Source: JBDWFY01 sp965275915 (lineage in GTDB: Bacteria > Pseudomonadota > Alphaproteobacteria > Rhizobiales > Stappiaceae). Taken from it: 64,000 nucleotides of DNA. Below the pieces are notes generated by a model, which searched no databases, was not told the origin of the DNA, and saw only the letters and a program-made list of their open reading frames with translations. A program made the translations under genes and the position numbers. The stretch spans positions 310,001 to 374,000 of the forward strand of contig CBDHYI010000005.1 of the NCBI GenBank assembly GCA_965275915.1, in the 5' to 3' direction. Each line of letters begins with the position of its first letter. The first letter of the stretch is position 1. This document shows positions 52,897 to 62,090 of this stretch, in pieces.

Positions 52897-54488
52897 TGAA
52901 ACGACTACGAGATTTTGCGGTTGCCGCCGCTGTTGCTTTGTCCGCTGTCGGATTGATGGACGCAACGAAAGGCGCAGCCCATGCCGATGAACGCCCCTCC
53001 ATGGTGTTTGCGGTCGATAATTTGTGGCCGACCATGGACCCGGTGATCGGCCTGTCGACGACCGGCGGGCGCGTTCACTGGAACCTGTTTGACACCCTGC
53101 TCAGACGCAACCTGCACGAAGATGAAAACGGTACGAAACTCATTCCCTGGCTTGCCACCGAGTGGGAACGCACATCGCCCACCGTCTGGACCATCACTCT
53201 GCGCGATGATGTGAAGTTTCACGACGGCCACCTGATGGATGCCGAGGATGTTGCCTTTTCGATCTCTGAAAAACGGCTTTGGGGACCCGAACCGGAAGCG
53301 CCGCGCGGAACCCGCTATGCGCGCGGCATTGTGAGGGTTGAGGCGACAGGCCCCCACACCGTTGAAATTGAGACGGAAAAAGCGGATCCGGCCTTCCCCA
53401 ATCGCCTGGTGACCAATCTCGGCTTCGTTCTGCCCAAACATTATTACGAAGAAGTCGGCGTGGACGCCTTCGGACAGGCGCCAATCGGAACCGGACCCTA
53501 CAAACTGGTCAGCTTCGATCCGTCGGACAAACTCGTCGCGGAAGCCCATGACGACTGGTGGGCCGGAACACCGCCGATGAAGGAAATCACCTGGAAAGTC
53601 GTTCCGGAATATTCGACCCGGTTTGCCGGTCTGGCGGCAGGCGAATTTGATATGATCGTCGGCGTTCCGACGGATCAGATCCCGGTTGTGGAACGCACCG
53701 AAGGCGTGAAGGTATTCTCTCAACCGATTGAGAACTATCCGATGTTTGCCTTCAACATGCTGGCAACCGAACAGTTGCCCGACAATCCGCTTCAGGATGA
53801 GAACCTGCGCAAGGCGATGGTGAGCGCGATCGATCGGAATGCGATCACGGAGGCCCTGTGGGGCGGCGCGACATTCACACCCGTGCCATTCAACTTTCCC
53901 GAATATGGAGACTATTACGATCCGGACCGCAAAGCCCGCTACAGCTACGACCCGGAAAAGGCAAAAGAACTGCTGGCCAAGAGCAATTATGACGGCAGAG
54001 AGCTTGTCTGGCACATCACGCGCGGCTTTTACCCCAATTACGAAACCGCTGCGGAAATCATGATCGAGCAGTGGCGGGAGGCCGGCATCAATGTGAGAAT
54101 GAAAGTCGTCGACAACTTCTCTCTCGCCTACGAACGGCCGTTTCACCTCCTGAACATGTCCATGTCGAGCGAATTCTCAGGCGATCCCTATCGTCCGCTT
54201 TGGCTCGATTGGGGACCCAATTCCAGCCGTGTCAAGGCCAAGCACAAAACCTGGGAAGCGACGCCCGAGTTTTACGCGGCCGGTGAAGCGTTTGAGGCCG
54301 CGGAAGATTTCGAGACCCGCAAGGCGGCTTATCTGGCACTTGTTGACGAGTGGGAAAATGTGACCCCCGGCATGTATCTGTGGCGCAACGTCGTCTCTTA
54401 TGCGCACAGAGACACTCTTGATTTCAAAACCGGTTCGGTCGCGCGTACACTGTTCGATCATCTTCATCTAAAGGTGGCCGACAACTAG
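52893..54488 (+). CDS. Peptide/nickel-type ABC substrate-binding protein (family 5)
   Basis: The 531-residue protein has a signal peptide (VAAAVALSAVGLMDATKGAAHA) and the SBP_bac_5 layout: LWPTMDPVIGLSTTGGRVHWNLFDTLLRR, LIPWLATEWE, WTITLRDDVKFHDG, and the ligand-cleft region with GTGPYKLVSF. It binds a peptide or a similar organic ligand in the periplasm. The TAG stop lies within the CTAG terminus of the mobile element at 54485, so the element inserted exactly at the end of this gene. Confidence 0.91.
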   Translation: MMKRLRDFAVAAAVALSAVGLMDATKGAAHADERPSMVFAVDNLWPTMDPVIGLSTTGGRVHWNLFDTLLRRNLHEDENGTKLIPWLATEWERTSPTVWTITLRDDVKFHDGHLMDAEDVAFSISEKRLWGPEPEAPRGTRYARGIVRVEATGPHTVEIETEKADPAFPNRLVTNLGFVLPKHYYEEVGVDAFGQAPIGTGPYKLVSFDPSDKLVAEAHDDWWAGTPPMKEITWKVVPEYSTRFAGLAAGEFDMIVGVPTDQIPVVERTEGVKVFSQPIENYPMFAFNMLATEQLPDNPLQDENLRKAMVSAIDRNAITEALWGGATFTPVPFNFPEYGDYYDPDRKARYSYDPEKAKELLAKSNYDGRELVWHITRGFYPNYETAAEIMIEQWREAGINVRMKVVDNFSLAYERPFHLLNMSMSSEFSGDPYRPLWLDWGPNSSRVKAKHKTWEATPEFYAAGEAFEAAEDFETRKAAYLALVDEWENVTPGMYLWRNVVSYAHRDTLDFKTGSVARTLFDHLHLKVADN

Positions 54489-54754
54489 GCTCAGGACCTA
54501 TTAATTTCATGCAATTCTGTTTTGAAAGAAGTATTCGAATGGAGAGAAGCAGGGAGAAGCGAAGGTGGATACCTTTGCGAGCTCTGGTTTTCTTCAGGCG
54601 GACACTTCTTTCAAAACCCGAAGGGCGAGGCATATTTTGTTCCTGACTGCGTTGGAAAGACTTGAAAACCGGACGGTTTCCTGCGCCTTTCCGCCTTGTC
54701 AAAAACAAAATCTGCTCTCGCAGAATGGATGAAATCAATGGGTCCTGAGCCTAG
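54485..54754. mobile_element. MITE-like element inside the peptide ABC operon
   Basis: The 270-bp unit reads CTAGGCTCAGGACC inward from both ends; about 30 of 35 terminal bases match with one indel. It has no transposase. Its interior shares the block CTTGAAAACCGGA-GGTTTCCT with the element at 48035. Insertion separates the binding-protein gene from the ATPase gene by 291 bases and provides in-frame ATG codons (54696, 54729) upstream of the ATPase frame. Confidence 0.83.
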
Positions 54755-54779
54755 GCCGCAAGGGAACAAGGCACGCCCT

Positions 54780-56411
54780 TTGACGACAGCAATATTAAAG
54801 GTTCGTGACCTGTCTATACGGCTGCCGGAAGGCGCGGATCGCAGTCATGCGGTCCGCGACATCGAATTTGAGCTGAACAGGGGCGAAACCCTTTGTCTTG
54901 TGGGAGAATCCGGTTCGGGAAAATCGGTCCTGTCACAGGCAATCATGGGAATGTTGCCGCCCCAACTGAGTGTCGAGACCGGCGAAATCCGGTTCGAAGA
55001 TGCGATCCTGCCCCCGCAACGCTCGAAACTCTATGAGCGGCTGCGCAGCCGCAAGATCGCAATGATCTTTCAGGACGCCTCCGCCAGTCTGGACCCCATC
55101 CGGCGCGTGGGACAACAGCTTGAAGAAATCCTGCTGGTGCACGGCGTAGCGTCCGCTCAGGATCGGCGACGCCGCGTTATGGAACTTCTTGAAGCTGTCC
55201 GCTTGCCCGACCCTGCCCGCATATTCAGATCTTACCCGCATCAGATTTCCGGCGGTCAGGCGCAGCGTGTTGTCATCGCAGGTGCGCTGGCACTGGACCC
55301 CGACATGTTGATCGCGGACGAGCCGACCACAGCACTGGACGTGACAACGCAGGCCAAGGTTCTCCAGCTCATTGGCGAACTCTGTTCCGCCAACAACACA
55401 GCCGTTTTGTTTATTACCCACGACATCGGCGTCGTCTCGGACATTGCCGATTCAGTGGCTGTTATGTGCGAAGGTGAACTCGTCGAACAGGGCTCCCGAA
55501 AAGACGTGCTGGGAAAGCCTGCGCATCCATACACACGTAAACTGCTCGCGGCGGTTCCAAGACCGGGTGATCCGTCCGGCTCAGACAACCGGGCACCGGT
55601 GGTTCTGAAGGTCGAGAACCTTTCACGCACCTACAAGATCAGATCGGGTCTGTTCTCAAGCCGTCCCCTGAACGCGGTGCAAAATGTATCGCTCTCGCTT
55701 CGCTCCGGCGAAACTCTCGGGATCGTGGGAGAATCCGGATCGGGAAAATCGACGCTGGCCCGATGCATCCTGCGGCTGGAAGATCCCGATGCGGGAAGAA
55801 TTTCGTTTGACGGCAAGGATATCACCGCCGCCAGGGGCTCCGCGCTTCAGTCCGTGCGGTCAGATTTGCAGGTCGTTTTGCAGGATCCGTTTTCCGCACT
55901 GGACCCCAGACAAACCATCGGCAGCGCGATCGCCGAAGGCCCGCGCATTCACGGGGCGTCCGCTTCGGAAGCCGCCGCGCAGGTAACCGCTCTGCTGAAA
56001 CAGGTCGGCCTGCCCGAACATGCCGCCGCACGCTTTCCACATGAGTTTTCCGGCGGACAACGGCAACGGATCTGTATTGCACGGGCTTTGGCGGTACGGC
56101 CAAAGGTTCTGATCGCCGATGAGGCGGTTTCGGCGCTGGATGTCTCTATTCAGGCGCAGATTCTGGATCTCTTCAAGCAACTGCAGGAGGCCATGGGGTT
56201 CGCAATGATTTTTATCACCCACGATCTGATGGTCGCCGCGTCTATCTGCGACAATGTGCTGGTCATGCGGCAGGGCACGGCAATCGAATACGGTTCAGCC
56301 GATGATATCTTCAGGCGGCCGAAAGAGCGCTATTCCCAGGAACTCATTGCCGCCATTCCGGGGACCTTCAACGGACATGTTCTGGTCAAGACGGACGCGT
56401 TGGAGATGTGA
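54780..56411 (+). CDS. Fused dipeptide/oligopeptide ABC ATPase (DppD-DppF type)
   Basis: The 543-residue protein contains two complete ABC domains, as in GsiA-type ATPases. The first has Walker A GESGSGKSV, signature ISGGQAQRVVIAG and Walker B DMLIADEPTTALD; the second has GESGSGKST, FSGGQRQRICIARAL and KVLIADEAVSALD. TTG at 54780 is the likely start, giving MTTAILKVRDLSIRLPEG, the usual first strand, with AAGGGAAC upstream. ATG codons at 54696 and 54729 in the same frame belong to the mobile element and would add up to 28 residues of repeat-derived sequence. It powers the permeases that follow. Confidence 0.92.
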   Translation: MTTAILKVRDLSIRLPEGADRSHAVRDIEFELNRGETLCLVGESGSGKSVLSQAIMGMLPPQLSVETGEIRFEDAILPPQRSKLYERLRSRKIAMIFQDASASLDPIRRVGQQLEEILLVHGVASAQDRRRRVMELLEAVRLPDPARIFRSYPHQISGGQAQRVVIAGALALDPDMLIADEPTTALDVTTQAKVLQLIGELCSANNTAVLFITHDIGVVSDIADSVAVMCEGELVEQGSRKDVLGKPAHPYTRKLLAAVPRPGDPSGSDNRAPVVLKVENLSRTYKIRSGLFSSRPLNAVQNVSLSLRSGETLGIVGESGSGKSTLARCILRLEDPDAGRISFDGKDITAARGSALQSVRSDLQVVLQDPFSALDPRQTIGSAIAEGPRIHGASASEAAAQVTALLKQVGLPEHAAARFPHEFSGGQRQRICIARALAVRPKVLIADEAVSALDVSIQAQILDLFKQLQEAMGFAMIFITHDLMVAASICDNVLVMRQGTAIEYGSADDIFRRPKERYSQELIAAIPGTFNGHVLVKTDALEM

Positions 56412-57334
56412 TGGCTTCCTACATCCTTTCCCGCCTGCTTCGCGCCGTCATCACACTGCTGATCACGGTCACGATCGTGTTTGTGTTTATTCGCCTGTCC
56501 GGCGATCCGGCGGCGGCTCTGGCTCCGCCCGATGTCGGCCAGGAGGTGATCGATCAGTATCGGGAGAAACTCGGTCTTGATCAGCCGCTTTGGCGCCAAT
56601 ACACAACCTATGTCGGCACCCTTGCGAGGGGACAGTTCGGCTATTCGATCCATACCGGCCTGCCGGCACTCGAACTCTTTCTTGATAAACTGCCCGCAAC
56701 CCTGGTTCTGGGCGGCACGGCGTTCCTGATTGCAATCAGCATCGGAATCCCATTGGGCGCCATTGCCGCACTCAACCGAAACACGCCTCTTGACCGGGGG
56801 GTCATGGCGTTTTCGGTATTCGCATTTGCCATGCCGAATTTTCTGTTTGGACTTGCGGTCATTCTTGTGGGGGCATTGGTGTTCAACGTCTTTTTCGGCG
56901 CATCCGGAAACCTGTTTTCGCTCGGCACTCTGCTCGCGCCCGCCGCAACGCTCGGCCTTGCTTCCATGGGTGCCTTCGCCCGCTTTGCCCGCTCCTCCGT
57001 GCTTGAGACAATCAACAAGCCGTTTATCATCGCGGCCGAGGCGCGCGGGATACCGCGTTCGCGCCGGCTTTTGCGTCACGTCGCGCCCAATGCCGCAATT
57101 CCGCTGGTAACGCTTCTCGGTCTCAGCCTTGGAAGCCTGATAGCCGGCTCCGTCGTAACCGAACAAGTGTTCGCCTGGCCCGGTGTCGGTCAGTTGCTGG
57201 TGCGGTCGGTCATCACCCGCGACATCGCGGTTGTGCAGTTCCTTGTGCTTATGGTCGCCTTCACGATGGTATGCGCCAATTTCATTGTCGATATGCTTTA
57301 CCTGGCAATCGATCCGCGCATCCGGGTGCGCTGA
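56411..57334 (+). CDS. Peptide ABC transporter permease (DppB type)
   Basis: The 307-residue permease begins MASYILSRLLRAVITLLITVTIVFVFIRLSGDP, the classical DppB/OppB first helix and loop, and has the docking motif ARGIPRSRRLLRHVAPNAAIPLV. Five or six helices are visible. The start overlaps the ATPase stop by one base (TGATG), showing tight coupling. Confidence 0.93.
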   Translation: MASYILSRLLRAVITLLITVTIVFVFIRLSGDPAAALAPPDVGQEVIDQYREKLGLDQPLWRQYTTYVGTLARGQFGYSIHTGLPALELFLDKLPATLVLGGTAFLIAISIGIPLGAIAALNRNTPLDRGVMAFSVFAFAMPNFLFGLAVILVGALVFNVFFGASGNLFSLGTLLAPAATLGLASMGAFARFARSSVLETINKPFIIAAEARGIPRSRRLLRHVAPNAAIPLVTLLGLSLGSLIAGSVVTEQVFAWPGVGQLLVRSVITRDIAVVQFLVLMVAFTMVCANFIVDMLYLAIDPRIRVR

Positions 57335-57338
57335 TCCG

Positions 57339-58187
57339 ATGCGCGCGCTCATCCCCTCCATGCCCTGGGCCGTGCGCCTTGCACTTCTCTACATTGTTCT
57401 TTTTGTGCTGTTTGCTCTGTTCGGTGAGTTTTTGAGCGAACATGGATACCGCGACACATCGCTTCTGAAGCGTCTGAAACCGCCTGAATTTATGGGTGGG
57501 GAACCGGGCTACCTGCTTGGAACCGACGACAAGGGGCGCGATCTGCTGGCGCGACTGGCGATCGGCGCGCGTATCACTCTCATCATCGCAATCGCCGGAA
57601 CGCTGATCGGCGCGATAATCGGTTCGTTGCTGGGGTTGCTTGCAGCCGCCCGGCGCGGCACCACCGAAGCGGTTATTATGGCCGCCGTCGACGTCCAGGC
57701 ATCGCTGCCCATCATCATTATCGCACTGTTTGTTCTGGCGGTTTTCGACAACAGTTTCCTGCTGTTCCTGTTGCTGATCGGCATTACCGGATGGGAGGTC
57801 TATGCCCGTCTTATCAGAGGGGCCGCGCTCAGCGCCAGGGAACATGGTTATGCGCTCGCCATTCGTGCCCTGGGCGCCTCCCCCGCCCGCATATACCTGC
57901 GCCACATACTGCCCAATGTCATCAATATCACGCTGGTGCAGCTCACAATAAACCTGCCGCTTACGGTCCTGCTGGAGACCGCGCTGAGTTTTCTGGGACT
58001 GGGTGTTCAGCCTCCGCTCACCAGTCTGGGTCAGATCATGAGCGAGGGCCGCGATCGGCTTTTGACCGCCTGGTGGCTGACGATGGTGCCGGGTGCGATC
58101 ATTTTCTTGCTGGCGCTTTCAATCAGTCTGACGGGAGACTGGTTACGCGACCGGCTTGACCCAACCCTGACCCGGATGCGCGCTTAG
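57339..58187 (+). CDS. Peptide ABC transporter permease (DppC type)
   Basis: The 282-residue protein has the DppC layout: one N-terminal helix (LALLYIVLFVLFALFGEFL), the periplasmic LLGTDDKGRDLLARLAIGARITL, and the docking motif ALGASPARIYLRHILPNVI near the C terminus. ATG 57339 follows the DppB stop codon by four bases; the longer open frame from 57183 overlaps it. The operon ends here, with a 32-base gap to the convergent hdaA gene. Confidence 0.92.
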   Translation: MRALIPSMPWAVRLALLYIVLFVLFALFGEFLSEHGYRDTSLLKRLKPPEFMGGEPGYLLGTDDKGRDLLARLAIGARITLIIAIAGTLIGAIIGSLLGLLAAARRGTTEAVIMAAVDVQASLPIIIIALFVLAVFDNSFLLFLLLIGITGWEVYARLIRGAALSAREHGYALAIRALGASPARIYLRHILPNVINITLVQLTINLPLTVLLETALSFLGLGVQPPLTSLGQIMSEGRDRLLTAWWLTMVPGAIIFLLALSISLTGDWLRDRLDPTLTRMRA

Positions 58188-58219
58188 GGCGGCAAATGCG
58201 CGAAACGCCGGTTCTGAAT

Positions 58220-58924
58220 TCAGTGCCTCAAATCTCGATTGGCCAGATCGTTCAGCACGCGGGACACCACCGGACGGGTAATGGCGCGGCCCTCGCTCAG
58301 AGCGTGTTTATCAACCGCATCGACGATTTCCGCCGCGGCCTGCAGAGACCGTTCCATGCGGGTCACCAGGAATTCCACAATACTGCTGTCGACAATCAAC
58401 TGGCGGTCCGTAAACAATTTCACCAGCACCTGCCGCAACAGGGCATCGTCAGGCTCCGACACTTCAATCAGTGTGGCTGACCGCATCCGTGAGGCAAGAT
58501 CAGGCAGGGTGATGCCCCAGCTGACCGGCCAGCTCCGGGACGTCATCAGCAGATAGCTGCCATGCTCCTTGATTGCATTCATGAGATGGAACAGCGCCAC
58601 CTGGTCGATCTGCTGCCCGCCGACATCCTCCAGAGCGACCGGCCCCGCATCGACGAGCACCGCAACATCGTCATCGCGCAGGTTCGTGGCGGAGATCCGG
58701 TGCCCGCCGCAGCGTGCGATCCATATTTCGCAAAGATGGGTCTTGCCCGCCCCCACGGGCCCGGCCAGCAGAACAAGATGGGACGGCCAGTTCGGCCAGG
58801 AGTCAATCAGATCAAAGGCAGCCTCATTGGCCTCGCTCCTCAAAAAATCCTCCCGTCCCATCGCCGCCTCGTGCGGCAGGGAGAAAGCCAGTTGGCGCGG
58901 CGTGTTGTGGCGGTCGCCTGTCAT
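58220..58924 (-). CDS. hdaA: DnaA-related regulator of replication initiation (HdaA)
   Basis: The 234-residue protein is a DnaA AAA+ domain without the DNA-binding domain IV. Walker A is LLAGPVGAGKTHLCE, Walker B follows in VAVLVDAGPVALEDVGG, and the C-terminal lid helix includes sensor 2. It opens with QLAFSLPHEAAMGREDFL, close to Hda proteins, which bind the sliding clamp through the start QL-x-F and promote hydrolysis of DnaA-ATP. The stop codon of perM overlaps its start by four bases, so the two are one unit. Confidence 0.88.
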   Translation of the reverse strand: MTGDRHNTPRQLAFSLPHEAAMGREDFLRSEANEAAFDLIDSWPNWPSHLVLLAGPVGAGKTHLCEIWIARCGGHRISATNLRDDDVAVLVDAGPVALEDVGGQQIDQVALFHLMNAIKEHGSYLLMTSRSWPVSWGITLPDLASRMRSATLIEVSEPDDALLRQVLVKLFTDRQLIVDSSIVEFLVTRMERSLQAAAEIVDAVDKHALSEGRAITRPVVSRVLNDLANRDLRH

Positions 58925-60009
58925 GACTCTGTGCCTTTGGGGACCTCCTTTTTGGTCCCGTAATATACCGGACTATCAAGATACTGCTGCAAGGCAAATC
59001 GTACAAGCACCGCAATCATCGCCGACGCCGGGACCGCGATCATAAGACCGACGAATCCGAACAGGGCACCGAATGCAAACAGGGAAAACATCAGAACGAC
59101 AGGATGCAGGCCGACGCTGTTACCGACCAGTTTGGGATGGAGGATATTGCCTTCCAGAAACTGACCGACGCCGAAGATGGCGGCCACGATCACAATAGAA
59201 ACCCAGTCGGGCCAGAACTGAACCAGCGCCACGCCGACTGCGAGCACAAGCCCCACGGATGCGCCGACATAAGGAATAAAACTGATCAGGCCCGCCCCCA
59301 TGCCGATCAGGAGACCGAACTGCAGTCCGGCGATGGACAAGGCAATCCCGTAAAAAGCGCCAAGCAGAAGACAGACGCTGAGCTGGCCCCGCACAAATCC
59401 CGCGACAGCTTCATCCATCTCCCGGCCCAGCCGGCGGATCGTCTCAACATGATCGCGCGGCAGCCAGCTGTCGACCCTGGCGATCATCCGGTCCCAATCG
59501 TAAAGCAGATAAAAAGCGACCACCGGTGTCACGACGGCCAGAGACAGGATGGAAAGCAACGCCTGTCCGCCGCTCCAGGCCGATTTCAAAAGGCCGGTCA
59601 GCCAGCTGGCACTTTGTCCCAACAGATCGGTCACGGTGCTTTTCAATTCGTCGGGACCGATTCCGGCGACCTTGTGAAGCTGATCGCTGACCTTTTCGGT
59701 CATCAGACCTTGCAGGGCGGATATGTAGCCGGGCAGCCTGCTGGCGAATTCCGAAAGCTGGTGGCCCAGGATCGGAAGGATCATGACGAAGGCCAAAACG
59801 AAGACGATCAGAAAGATCAAAAGGATTGCCAGTGTCGCCCACATACGGCTGAGCCCGACCTTCTCAAGCCAGTCCGCCAGGGGATCGAGCAGATATGCGA
59901 GGGCCATCCCCGCCACGAAGGGAAGCAGTACCGTTCTGAAGACAAACAGGAAGATAACAAATCCGACAAGGGCAATGAGCCAGAAACTCACCTGCTGACG
60001 TAAAGTCAT
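58921..60009 (-). CDS. AI-2E family transporter (PerM-like)
   Basis: The 362-residue membrane protein has seven to eight helices and the family motifs: VLLPFVAGMALAYLLDPLADWLEKVGLSR near the start, and the C-terminal part with GMGAGLISFIPYVGASVGLVLAV and GNILHPKLVGNSVGLHPVVLMFSLFAFGALFGFVGLMIAVP. Members export AI-2 or act as sodium/proton antiporters; which applies here is not evident. The last helix is followed by a Lys/Glu-rich tail. Its coupling with hdaA is a conserved arrangement in alphaproteobacteria. Confidence 0.93.
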   Translation of the reverse strand: MTLRQQVSFWLIALVGFVIFLFVFRTVLLPFVAGMALAYLLDPLADWLEKVGLSRMWATLAILLIFLIVFVLAFVMILPILGHQLSEFASRLPGYISALQGLMTEKVSDQLHKVAGIGPDELKSTVTDLLGQSASWLTGLLKSAWSGGQALLSILSLAVVTPVVAFYLLYDWDRMIARVDSWLPRDHVETIRRLGREMDEAVAGFVRGQLSVCLLLGAFYGIALSIAGLQFGLLIGMGAGLISFIPYVGASVGLVLAVGVALVQFWPDWVSIVIVAAIFGVGQFLEGNILHPKLVGNSVGLHPVVLMFSLFAFGALFGFVGLMIAVPASAMIAVLVRFALQQYLDSPVYYGTKKEVPKGTES

Positions 60010-60052
60010 TGATCAATCCCCGTTTTGACGGTTTTTTCCGGCATCGCCTACC

Positions 60053-60598
60053 TCAGTTCGAGGACACATCGCGTGTCATGTGGCGCAACCAGTCAACCAT
60101 ATAGGCTGCGGCGGAAATTAGCGTCAGCCCCCCGGTCGCTGCAACAAGAAGCTGCCCGGCATCCCCGATATTCAGCTGAAAGGCCTGTCCGCCCAGAACC
60201 GTTGCGGCGAGGATGGTCTGAAACAAGGTATTTGCCTTGCTGACGATGGAAGGACGCATCGCAACCGGCCGGTCAAGCAACCAGGATAACATCACGGCCG
60301 TCACAATCAGGAGATCACGGCTCACAACCGCAATCACCAGCCAGTTGGGCAGATGCCCGGTCAAACCCAGCATGATGAAAATCGAGACCAGCAGTGCCTT
60401 GTCCGCCAGCGGATCAAGGTAAGCGCCCAGCTCGGACGCCTGATTGAAATGCCGTGCGATAAATCCGTCGATGCCATCGGACACCCCGGCAAACACGAAA
60501 ATCCAGAACGCCAGTTCCAGCAGACCCGCATTGATCGCCCATATGATCACGGGCACCAGCAGCAGACGGATAACTGTGAGAATGTTCGGTATCGTCAA
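60053..60598 (-). CDS. CDP-alcohol phosphatidyltransferase
   Basis: The 181-residue membrane enzyme has the family signature D-G-x2-(A)R-x8-G-x3-D-x3-D in SDGIDGFIARHFNQASELGAYLDPLADK, which binds the CDP-lipid and metals. It has four to six hydrophobic helices. It should join a CDP-diacylglycerol to an alcohol such as glycerol-3-phosphate (phosphatidylglycerophosphate) or to phosphatidylglycerol. The length fits PgsA-like enzymes; the acceptor cannot be read from sequence. Confidence 0.88.
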   Translation of the reverse strand: MTIPNILTVIRLLLVPVIIWAINAGLLELAFWIFVFAGVSDGIDGFIARHFNQASELGAYLDPLADKALLVSIFIMLGLTGHLPNWLVIAVVSRDLLIVTAVMLSWLLDRPVAMRPSIVSKANTLFQTILAATVLGGQAFQLNIGDAGQLLVAATGGLTLISAAAYMVDWLRHMTRDVSSN

Positions 60599-60800
60599 AA
60601 ACGTCTTCCCGGGAAATCTGCTACGCGATCTTTCTGGCTGCGGTCGCCTGCACCGTTGTCCGCCGATTTTGGATCAGGTGCGTATATCGACACCCAACTT
60701 TGAAGCGAGGATAAGCAAGACCACAGCCAAATGGTAGCGTTAAATGGATCGTTTGAAAGCGATGATTCTAGGGTATGGATCGAACAAACACCAGAGGCCG

Positions 60801-62090
60801 TTACTGCCTGAGCGCATCGGCTGCCTGCAGCAGCTCCCTCGCCTCCTGAACGGCTTTATCCGACCCGCCGCCGGCGAGCAGATCATCGGTCTCAAACGGA
60901 TCAGTTTCAAGGTCGAAGAGCATCGGTTCAAGTCCGTCGACGACCACAAGCTTGTATCTGTGATTGCGAATGGCCCAGCCAAGCGTCCCGCGCCCTCGCG
61001 GTGCCTGGTTGCTGAAATGTTCGACATAAGCGTACCGGCGCTGACTTTCGCCGCCCGCCATGGCAGAGCTGAGATCAAAGGAATCCGGCGTTTCGAAGGA
61101 GGAGCCTGCCAGTCCGGCGATGGTTCGGAACAGATCCGTCGAATTGACCAGCACATCGCTTCGCCCGACCGCTACGCCCGGCCCTTGTACGATGAGAGGA
61201 ACATGCGTTCCGCCTTCGAAAATACTGCCCTTGGCCCCCCGCTCTCCATAAAGCTGCCGCGCGACCTGGCCGGGCGATCCGTTGTCGCCGATAAAGAAGA
61301 CAATCGTGTTTTGGCGTGTCTCTTCGGGGAGCGATGCCAGCAGCCGTCCAAGCTCCGTGTCCAGAGCTTCCAGCGCCGCGTTGTAGTAGGTCAGGCGGTT
61401 TTGCCTGATCGATTGCGGATCGTCCGGCAGATGACCGAAACCGTGCAGTGCGCTTGGCGGCAGATGGAAGGGAGCGTGGGGTGCGTTGTAGGCCAGCCAC
61501 AAAAACCACGGTTCGGTCTGCGCCGCGATCCAGTCAATGGCGCGGTCGGTGAACACGGTTGTCGCGTAGCCCGCTACGGAACGCATCTCACCATTATCGA
61601 CAACATCGAAGTCGACATAATCCCGGGCTGTTCCGGAGTAAATCCCGAAAAACTCCGGAACGCCGAGTTCGGCAGGATGATCAAGCGAGGCGCCGCTATC
61701 CGCCAGATGCCATTTGCCGATCAAGGCGGCGGCGTAACCGGCATCGGAGAGAACATCGAAAAGACTGACTTCGTCCGAAGACAGCCCGACGTCATTGCCC
61801 GGCGTGATGGCACCGCCGATCCCGGTGCGAAAACCGTATTTCCCGGTCATGATCGTGGCGCGCGTCGGCGAACAGGTCGGTGCCGCATACGCATTTTCAA
61901 ACACCATGCCTTCTGCGCACAGTTTTTCAAGATTTGGCATCGGCGCCGCATTGTTGCCGACCGAATAACAGGGTGTCGCATCGAGCCCCATATCATCGGC
62001 AATGATCAACAGAATATTCGGCCTTTCCTGTGCCATTGCTGTCCCGGCGAAAACCACACCCGCCATCCAGACTGCCAGCCACCAACGCAT
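60801..62090 (-). CDS. Periplasmic sulfatase (arylsulfatase family)
   Basis: The 429-residue protein has a signal peptide (WWLAVWMAGVVFAGTAMA) followed by RPNILLIIADDMGLD with the two metal Asp. The formylglycine site is C-S-P-T-R in APTCSPTRATIMTGKYGFRTGIG, which must be oxidised by a sulfatase-maturing enzyme not seen in the window. Further metal and substrate residues appear in GKWHLAD and VFFIGDNGSPG. It should remove sulfate esters from sugars or other small molecules in the periplasm. It stands between the phosphatidyltransferase and purM and reads leftward. ATG 62090 has GGGAG upstream; ATG 62150 is less likely. Confidence 0.88.
   Translation of the reverse strand: MRWWLAVWMAGVVFAGTAMAQERPNILLIIADDMGLDATPCYSVGNNAAPMPNLEKLCAEGMVFENAYAAPTCSPTRATIMTGKYGFRTGIGGAITPGNDVGLSSDEVSLFDVLSDAGYAAALIGKWHLADSGASLDHPAELGVPEFFGIYSGTARDYVDFDVVDNGEMRSVAGYATTVFTDRAIDWIAAQTEPWFLWLAYNAPHAPFHLPPSALHGFGHLPDDPQSIRQNRLTYYNAALEALDTELGRLLASLPEETRQNTIVFFIGDNGSPGQVARQLYGERGAKGSIFEGGTHVPLIVQGPGVAVGRSDVLVNSTDLFRTIAGLAGSSFETPDSFDLSSAMAGGESQRRYAYVEHFSNQAPRGRGTLGWAIRNHRYKLVVVDGLEPMLFDLETDPFETDDLLAGGGSDKAVQEARELLQAADALRQ

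Noticed and set aside
56330..57361. 343-codon minus-strand ORF over the DppB-type permease
   Set aside because: Antisense shadow; very hydrophilic and rich in Arg, His and Lys as expected for the reverse of a membrane protein gene.
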